DNA of 29,373 bases, from IMG/VR virus record IMGVR_UViG_3300017598_000418, positions 1-29,373 of that record. One strand, written 5' to 3'. Positions 24,013 through 29,373 of the stretch are shown here, piece after piece. The notes below the pieces were generated by a model. That model worked only from the letters and a program-made list of their open reading frames with translations. It was not told where the DNA came from and made no database searches. The stretch is from a virus. Position 1 is the stretch's first letter, and every line of letters starts with the position of its first letter. A program made the position numbers and the translations under genes.

Positions 24013-24854
24013 CTTTTTACCTCATATTTTTTAAATCTTTCGTTTAATTGTGCCACCCTTTCCCTTGCCTCTGGTTCGGCTTTCGTAGGATCGCCGGTTA
24101 ATGGGGCTTGCGTAGGCTCGCCCTCTGGTTTCGCTTCGTCTTGCGTAGGCTCGACATCGGCAGATTTAAATCGTTCTGTAAATTCAGCTAAAATAGCTGA
24201 AGATAATTGTTCTAATAAAGCATCCTTTTCTTCAGTATTTTTTTCAGCTATGTCCCACGTTTCGGCATAGTTGCGTAGCATTTCAGGTATTGTCAAAGGC
24301 ACAAACGGTGGTGCATCCATCTTTTCTTTTGCCGCTTCAAGGCTTCTGACTCCAACCTCAGTGTCAGGGTATGCGGGATAAGTGACCGGTGAAACATCAA
24401 ATAACTGTGCCACCCTGGTAATCGTTCTGACGGGCAGCTCGTTAGAGTTCTTTTCATCCAGCCCCTCCCACTTGTCGGCTTCAACCGTAAATGCGAAGCT
24501 CTGCTCGCGGATATCACCCCGTTCTATCGGTGATAATACCAAATCACGGATAATTTGAGTGTTAGGTGGATCCACTTCCATATACAAGCCCTTTTTATCC
24601 TCACTCAACCGCAGGGTATCATTGGATTGTCTGCCAAGAACAAAGTTGGGGTCATGGTTAAATAGTGCCCTGGTATCTGAAACACCTATCGCTGCCTTGA
24701 ACGCACCGGGGTCTATTTTTTCTCGAAAAGCGCCCAGATCCTCAGACAAAGAATTAAACACCGCAGCATATCCGGTAATCATCGGCTTCTCATCTTCCTT
24801 GCCAAACCTAACCCGCAACTCACTTACATTTAATACCCTGAATTCTTTTTCCAT
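24009..24854 (-). CDS. HK97-family prohead protease with C-terminal acidic helical extension (281 aa)
   Basis: The N-terminal 170 residues have the U35/HK97 protease pattern: GYAAVFNSLSEDLGAFREKIDPGAF, catalytic His67 in ALFNHDPNFVLGR, and catalytic Ser119 in GDIREQSFAFTV, ending in the LFDVSPVTYPAYPDTEV block. Residues about 190-281 are an added helical and acidic Pro/Glu-rich tail that could serve as an assembly or scaffold-like segment. The start chosen is ATG at 24854, with AAAGGA inside the end of the upstream gene; a longer in-frame start would overlap that gene. The family cleaves capsid delta domains during maturation. Confidence 0.9.
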   Translation of the reverse strand: MEKEFRVLNVSELRVRFGKEDEKPMITGYAAVFNSLSEDLGAFREKIDPGAFKAAIGVSDTRALFNHDPNFVLGRQSNDTLRLSEDKKGLYMEVDPPNTQIIRDLVLSPIERGDIREQSFAFTVEADKWEGLDEKNSNELPVRTITRVAQLFDVSPVTYPAYPDTEVGVRSLEAAKEKMDAPPFVPLTIPEMLRNYAETWDIAEKNTEEKDALLEQLSSAILAEFTERFKSADVEPTQDEAKPEGEPTQAPLTGDPTKAEPEARERVAQLNERFKKYEVKR

Positions 24855-24856
24855 GA

Positions 24857-25102
24857 TTATTTTCCTTTTATCGGAGACATTCCAGCGACCAACCAAGTTG
24901 GCCGAGGGTCATAATTGATTTCCGGTATCCTGCCCTTGCCTGATGCAGACATAGACTTGACCGGTAAGTTCTCACCTTCAAGGATAATGTCCACATAGTC
25001 CTTGCCTTTTTCGTAAGTTGCCGATACTAAATCGACATTAAACGGAAGTTTTAAAATTTGTCTGAATAAATCCGCATTGATTCTCGCTTTTGCTTTTTTC
25101 AT
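24857..25102 (-). CDS. Hypothetical phage protein between portal and protease (81 aa)
   Basis: The sequence MKKAKARINADLFRQILKLP followed by short strands (DLVSATYEKGKDYVDIILEGENLPV) suggests a small alpha/beta protein; no family is recognised. It has an AAAGGGGG leader at the ATG 25102. Its last codons supply the AAAGGA ribosome binding site of the protease gene. Small genes at this place occur in many HK97-like phages without known function. Confidence 0.68.
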   Translation of the reverse strand: MKKAKARINADLFRQILKLPFNVDLVSATYEKGKDYVDIILEGENLPVKSMSASGKGRIPEINYDPRPTWLVAGMSPIKGK

Positions 25103-25120
25103 GAAGCCCCCTTTATGGTT

Positions 25121-27208
25121 TTATCGATGCGACACGTAGCAATCGCAGCCCTGATGTAATGGTGGATGAGATAACCCACCTCGAATTTTCATAGGCCCAT
25201 TCTTTGCGCCCTTCGGCTCGAATTCTGCATCACTGGTAAATAATGATTGCCCTGGTTTAACCTTGCGCCCGTTTAGTTCCTGGCAATACGGACAGGTTTC
25301 AGCGCCACGAATACGCCAAACAGATGAAAAGCCAGCAGACCAAAAAACGAATTGAGTGGCCGAATTAGCGGCCCTGACACTTTCTTCAACCGCTATTTTT
25401 TCAGGGCGTCTTTCAATCCATTCGTCCATGCGTTGAGTTACTGCATCTACAATTAAGGTTCCCTCATTAGTGGCATTATCGACTAAAACGTTGATCTGAC
25501 CAGTTGACCGGCCAACATGACGCAATACATAAATATCAAAATACTCGTCTATCCATTTTCGTGCATCGCCGATGATATCATCCACATCCAGGCTTACCTC
25601 GGATGCCGCCTGATCCATTATCGCCTCCTGATATGTGGAAATAACCCCTTGTAGCTGTTTGCGTATATAGGCTGGCATGTGCTTGTAGAATTCATCAAGC
25701 CACTGTCTGCCGGAGTCGATATTCTTTTTAATCGCTTTAGCCTCTTTTAAAACGATGCGTTCAGCAGCATCTAATATTAGCGAATAATACCTTGAAGATA
25801 TTTTATCACGACCAATCACACTACGATGCTCGATTAATTTCACCTGTTCGGCATCCCGGTCTAGAATCCTGCGCCAATAGCTCCGATTGTCCTCACCTAT
25901 TTTTTCCGGTTCAGGTGGCTGCTCCCCAGGAAGATTCTTGTCGGCAGCAGGCATCACGGGCTCTTTGTCAATGTCGTCCAGCGGCGTTAGATTCATTTGG
26001 ATATAGGTCTTGTCGGCATAGTCTGTATCCAGCGGTTCCTCATCTTCAAAGGCCCGGATTTCATTTGGTGTTATTGTGCCGAGGAAAAAGCGCTTTGTGT
26101 AATAATCAGCCCTGGCATTGCTGTTACCACGCAAAACAGCTTTTAAAGAATGCTTGAAATAATAGCCTAATCTGTGTTCATTTTCCGTTAAAAGCTGATT
26201 ATTATAGTTTTGTTCAAGAACATTTGTCCAGGGGGTAATAGTACCGGTATAATACTCTATTTCCTGCTCTTCAATGTTGGAGAATGTCGAGCGAATTAAA
26301 TCCTTTAGCTTGTGAGGTGGCATGTTAAGCCACCGAGCTATTTCTGAAACCTGAAACTGGCGTGTCTGCAAAAATTGGGAATCATCCGGCGAAAAGCCAA
26401 GCTGCTCAACTTCCATGCCCTGCTCGAGTAGCATCCATCGATGAGACTTATCGCCCCCTTGATATTTTGCCATCGATTGCCGGAGGTTTTTCTGAGCAGG
26501 CTCGCTCATCGCCCGTGGGTACTTAACCACACCGCCGATATTGGTATTGGCACCGAAATATCGTGCCCCGAATTTTTCAGATGCCATCGATAGACCGATA
26601 GACTCAGCAGCCTTTCTGACAACCGAATAACCTATGATGCCATCATAGCCAAGACCGGCAACATGCAAAACCTTTTCCCGGTTCAGCCAAACATCAGGTT
26701 GACCACCTACCACAATCCTATATTTTAAATCGCCGCCAACCCATTCAGGAAAAACTTTATGAGGTGGAATCGGCCACAACTCGGTAACCTGGCCCATTGA
26801 ATCCTTACCGATCTCCGCATACATATTGCCCCAGGATAGAATATGAGCCATCGTAGCTTGCCTGAAGTTCACCGCTGGCATATAAGGATTGGCCCGATAA
26901 TTTAAACGCTCTAAAGAGTTATGGTTGGTGATGAGTTTTCGTTTACCGTCAGATCTTTTTTTATATAGATGTATCGGAAGGCTTGCGATGTCACTTGATA
27001 TGATATTAATTCCCGCATAAAGCGAGGATAGGTTCAGTGCGGTTTCTTCTGTTACCTGTACCCCGGACTCAGTTTCACTCATGCCGTATAAATTCCAGAG
27101 CGAAGGGTTCCAGGCTTTGGGATCAGATAACTTTAAATTACGTTTTATTTTATCGGCAAAATACCATGTTGCTAATTGGAGCTTGTGTGCAAATGTATAT
27201 TCACTCAT
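25121..27208 (-). CDS. HK97-type portal protein fused to a MuF-like head morphogenesis domain (695 aa)
   Basis: Residues 1 to about 410 are a typical HK97 portal: ALNLSSLYAGINIISSDIASLPIHLYKK, WGNMYAEIGKDSMGQVTELWPI and FQVSEIARWLNMPPHKL. A Pro-rich linker near residues 415-440 (LPGEQPPEPEKIGED) leads into a helical segment and then a MuF/SPP1 gp7-like C-terminal domain. That domain ends with Cys639, Cys642, His681, His685, Cys688 and Cys690 (CPYC and HPPLHQGCDC), a likely zinc site. Portal and MuF are usually separate neighbouring genes; here they form one chain, so the MuF part would be present in 12 copies per portal. The start overlaps the large terminase stop by ATGA. Confidence 0.9.
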   Translation of the reverse strand: MSEYTFAHKLQLATWYFADKIKRNLKLSDPKAWNPSLWNLYGMSETESGVQVTEETALNLSSLYAGINIISSDIASLPIHLYKKRSDGKRKLITNHNSLERLNYRANPYMPAVNFRQATMAHILSWGNMYAEIGKDSMGQVTELWPIPPHKVFPEWVGGDLKYRIVVGGQPDVWLNREKVLHVAGLGYDGIIGYSVVRKAAESIGLSMASEKFGARYFGANTNIGGVVKYPRAMSEPAQKNLRQSMAKYQGGDKSHRWMLLEQGMEVEQLGFSPDDSQFLQTRQFQVSEIARWLNMPPHKLKDLIRSTFSNIEEQEIEYYTGTITPWTNVLEQNYNNQLLTENEHRLGYYFKHSLKAVLRGNSNARADYYTKRFFLGTITPNEIRAFEDEEPLDTDYADKTYIQMNLTPLDDIDKEPVMPAADKNLPGEQPPEPEKIGEDNRSYWRRILDRDAEQVKLIEHRSVIGRDKISSRYYSLILDAAERIVLKEAKAIKKNIDSGRQWLDEFYKHMPAYIRKQLQGVISTYQEAIMDQAASEVSLDVDDIIGDARKWIDEYFDIYVLRHVGRSTGQINVLVDNATNEGTLIVDAVTQRMDEWIERRPEKIAVEESVRAANSATQFVFWSAGFSSVWRIRGAETCPYCQELNGRKVKPGQSLFTSDAEFEPKGAKNGPMKIRGGLSHPPLHQGCDCYVSHR

Positions 27209-28818
27209 ATGAATATAATTCCTCTTTCATCATACACAGAATGTAAATTAGGATCTGCAAGGCATCGCCCCAATGCCATGATTAAAGCCACTATACCATC
27301 TATCCGTTCTCTCGATTCTTTCTTGTCACATTTAAAATTCTCCGCAGGATCTTGTTTAACTGCTAAATTATCTGCGTTCCATCTTAACACGGGATGGCCA
27401 CCGTGTGCAAGGTTGTGTTCTAAAACGATATCAAGTAGTTGTTTCGTTGGTGCCGACATACTGGCAAACCCTTGACCATGCTGCACCATCTCAACCCCTA
27501 TATTATCCAGTATATCATTAACGATTTGAATCGACCCCCATCGGTCAAACGCAATTTCTCGTATGTCATAAAGTGCCTTTGACTCGGCAATATCTTTTTT
27601 CACGAATTCAAAATCAATCGTATGGCCAGGGGTTGCGGTGATAAACCCTTCACGCTCCCAGACATCATACGGCACTTTGTCCATTCTCGATCTTTCAATT
27701 ATATTTTCTTTCGGGACATACAAAAACGGCAGCACTTTATATTTTTTTTCTTTTTCGGTCATCGGTGGGAACACTAAAACAAATGCAGTTAAGTCCTGGC
27801 TATTGGATAAATCTAAACCACCATAGCAGGGTTTTCCGATCAGCGAATGTTTATCTATTTTTTTTGAGCATAGATCCCAATGCTCCATAGGGATATATCT
27901 ATCAATCTGGCCTACCCATTTATTAAGAGTGAACCTTAAAAAATTGTTCCAACGTTTTGGATTCGCTTTGGATTGAGTGTAATGAGTTTTAAGTTTATCG
28001 AACTCGAATATCTCACCCAATGCCGGGTTGACCCTGCGCCACACTTTTTCATCATCCGGACTATCCTTGGGGTTCCCGTCCTCGTCTTTCTCATCGTCTA
28101 TGGCATACACAATAGGTAAAAAAGTTTCGTCTTTAATAATACCATCCCGCACCTGGCAGGCGTAATTATGAACCTCCCAACCGATAGATTCTTTATCGTA
28201 TATACCGGCAGTGGTAAGGATAATCACAAGCTGCTGATCACGGGCCCTATCGGTTCCCTCGGTCAGAACGTCATAAAGATCACGGTTGGGTTGAGAGTGT
28301 AACTCATCGAATATTATTATCGACGGATTTAGGCCATGTTTGGTATACACCTCATTCGATAAAACCTGTAAAAAGCTATTTGTTTTGCGATAAACGAGCC
28401 TCTTTCTGCTAACTATCGGTTTTAAATGCTTTTTTAAGCCTCTTTGTTCGACCATACTGGTTGCGGCTTTATAAACCAGTCCGGCTTGCTCACGGTCACC
28501 GGCTGCGCAATACACCTCGGCCCCGTATTCGTCATCGGCCACCAAACCAAAAAGGGCAAGACCGGCGGCGAACTCTGTCTTGCCATTCTTTTTCGGTATC
28601 TCAATATACGCTGTTCGGTACTGGCGCATCCCATCTTTTTTCAGCGTACCGAATATTTTCTTAATTGCGTGTCTTTGCCAGGATATCAGATTGAACGGAA
28701 CACCGCGCCATTTATTACCGGCAGTATGGCAACAGTAATGGGTGAAGAATTCCTCAACCCTTTCAACTTTGGCCTTACCGATCTTTTTCAGATCACGTTG
28801 TGAGTAGGTAGTCGTCAT
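27205..28818 (-). CDS. terL: Terminase large subunit (537 aa)
   Basis: The ATPase part has a Walker A-like motif IPKKNGKTE at residues 74-82 and Walker B SIIIFDELH at 166-174, after an ISWQRHAIKKIFG helix typical of the Terminase_1/COG4626 family. The nuclease part follows, with GGLDLSNSQDLTAF, REIAFDRWGS and a final acidic site in DGIVALIMALGR, as expected for an RNase H-like fold. The enzyme pumps and cuts phage DNA at the portal. The start chosen is ATG at 28818 (MTTTYSQRDLKK), which overlaps the small subunit gene by 26 bases; the longer in-frame alternative would overlap it by 86 bases. Confidence 0.94.
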   Translation of the reverse strand: MTTTYSQRDLKKIGKAKVERVEEFFTHYCCHTAGNKWRGVPFNLISWQRHAIKKIFGTLKKDGMRQYRTAYIEIPKKNGKTEFAAGLALFGLVADDEYGAEVYCAAGDREQAGLVYKAATSMVEQRGLKKHLKPIVSRKRLVYRKTNSFLQVLSNEVYTKHGLNPSIIIFDELHSQPNRDLYDVLTEGTDRARDQQLVIILTTAGIYDKESIGWEVHNYACQVRDGIIKDETFLPIVYAIDDEKDEDGNPKDSPDDEKVWRRVNPALGEIFEFDKLKTHYTQSKANPKRWNNFLRFTLNKWVGQIDRYIPMEHWDLCSKKIDKHSLIGKPCYGGLDLSNSQDLTAFVLVFPPMTEKEKKYKVLPFLYVPKENIIERSRMDKVPYDVWEREGFITATPGHTIDFEFVKKDIAESKALYDIREIAFDRWGSIQIVNDILDNIGVEMVQHGQGFASMSAPTKQLLDIVLEHNLAHGGHPVLRWNADNLAVKQDPAENFKCDKKESRERIDGIVALIMALGRCLADPNLHSVYDERGIIFI

Positions 28819-29350
28819 CGTGCGTATCTTCGACCTTGATACGGGTCCGGCTGCTCGGCGATAGGCCGAACTCGGCACCGAAACTGCGCAGCTGCTCTAA
28901 ACTTTTATTATAGATCCAGACATACGGCAGGGTGTTATATTTGCCGGTTGATATTGCTTTGCCATCTTTATCAAGCGCCTTTACCCCGGCTATCATACCA
29001 CCCATCATAGGGTGATCAGCTATCTTTAGTCCCTTTCCTTTGGCGGCCCTCAATTCGAGTCGCCGCATTTTTTTAATTTCTTTTTCAGCCCATTCCAGTT
29101 TACCCACCGCCGAACAATAGGATGCGAACATCGCCATATCAGCGCCGGTCAATAAGCCGAGTCTTTCAAGCTCAGGTGCCAGCCGGTTCCATTCGTGCTT
29201 TGCCTCGATGCTTAACCAGCTCGGACACTTGGGCGCTTTGGGCTTGAACTTTGGCTCGTCGAAATTTATCCGATTCTTATTCGGTTCACCCTCGAGCAAT
29301 TTTAAATGAGTCGGCTTCGGCTTTCTGCCCTGGCCTGGGTTGTTTGGCAT
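28793..29350 (-). CDS. terS: Terminase small subunit, P27 family (185 aa)
   Basis: The N-terminus GRKPKPTHLKLLEGEPNKNRIN and the block PSWLSIEAKHEWNRLAPELERLGLLT with MAMFASYCSAVGKLEWAEKEI are the defining features of P27-type (Terminase_4) small subunits, which recognise packaging sites. The ATG at 29350 has an AAAGG leader. It is the first gene of the visible operon; 23 bases upstream show no other feature. The packaging site usually lies in or just before this gene but cannot be located by eye. Confidence 0.9.
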   Translation of the reverse strand: MPNNPGQGRKPKPTHLKLLEGEPNKNRINFDEPKFKPKAPKCPSWLSIEAKHEWNRLAPELERLGLLTGADMAMFASYCSAVGKLEWAEKEIKKMRRLELRAAKGKGLKIADHPMMGGMIAGVKALDKDGKAISTGKYNTLPYVWIYNKSLEQLRSFGAEFGLSPSSRTRIKVEDTHDDDYLLTT

Positions 29351-29373
29351 TTCTGGCCTTTCTGTTAAATCAT

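Noticed and set aside
23302-24270. Long plus-strand open frame of 322 codons opposite capsid and protease genes
   Set aside because: It lies antisense to two clearly identified genes, gives low-complexity Phe/Leu/Ser-rich sequence with no recognisable domain, and has no independent support as a gene.
28819-28878. Longer terminase large-subunit N-terminus starting at 28878
   Set aside because: The added 20 residues overlap the small-subunit gene deeply and look unlike terminase sequence; ATG 28818 begins the family-like region.
1-29373. Evidence for prophage state (integrase, repressor, attachment site, tRNA)
   Set aside because: None was found in the window; only late genes are present, so lifestyle is left open.

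Overview
The window is one uninterrupted late (virion structural) operon of a tailed, siphovirus-like phage or prophage. Every supported gene lies on the minus strand, so the operon reads from right to left. The marker set is an HK97-type head (P27-type small terminase, Terminase_1-type large terminase, HK97 portal, prohead protease, capsid with N-terminal coiled coil), gp6/gp16/gp10/DUF3168 connector proteins, a long flexible tail (tube, frameshifted chaperone, tape measure) and a tail tip of the lambda / gene-transfer-agent type (DUF2460, DUF2163 with a four-Cys cluster, NlpC-like protein, J-like protein). This tip implies a Gram-negative host. Base composition is moderate and nothing fixes the host genus. 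No integrase, repressor, tRNA or host gene is present, so prophage and free phage cannot be told apart.

Layout in transcription order. 29350-22678: small and large terminase, portal fused to a MuF-like C-terminal domain, an 81-aa protein, prohead protease, major capsid protein. 22637-19323: an accessory block between capsid and connector genes, with a capsid-adjacent protein, a glycosyltransferase, two tandemly duplicated lectin-like proteins and two small proteins. 19215-17458: connector, head closure, gp10-like and tail terminator genes. 17449-13657: six non-structural genes (LicD-like transferase, cytidylyltransferase, radical SAM enzyme, three glycosyltransferases) joined mostly by ATGA overlaps and placed between tail terminator and tail tube. 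13637-10453: tail tube, tail assembly chaperone with a -1 frameshift signal, tape measure. 10453-5759: tail tip and J-like protein. 5759-1: small tail protein, collar-type fibre, a 113-aa protein, a repeat-rich tail fibre, a 116-aa protein and a beta-helix protein that runs off the left edge.

Three things stand out. First, the LicD/cytidylyltransferase/radical SAM/glycosyltransferase set is embedded in the morphogenesis operon, and a related glycosyltransferase sits beside the head genes, which suggests glycan modification of virion proteins. Second, the last three genes all begin with Sec-type signal peptides, including a clear tail fibre, which is unexpected for virion parts assembled in the cytoplasm. 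Third, the chaperone gene carries a well-formed A AAA AAC slippery site and hairpin, and the frameshift extension holds two CXXC pairs resembling a zinc-binding site.

Genes are tightly packed with stop/start overlaps, so translational coupling is likely throughout. No internal promoter or convincing rho-independent terminator was seen, and no stretch longer than 300 bases lacks a gene.
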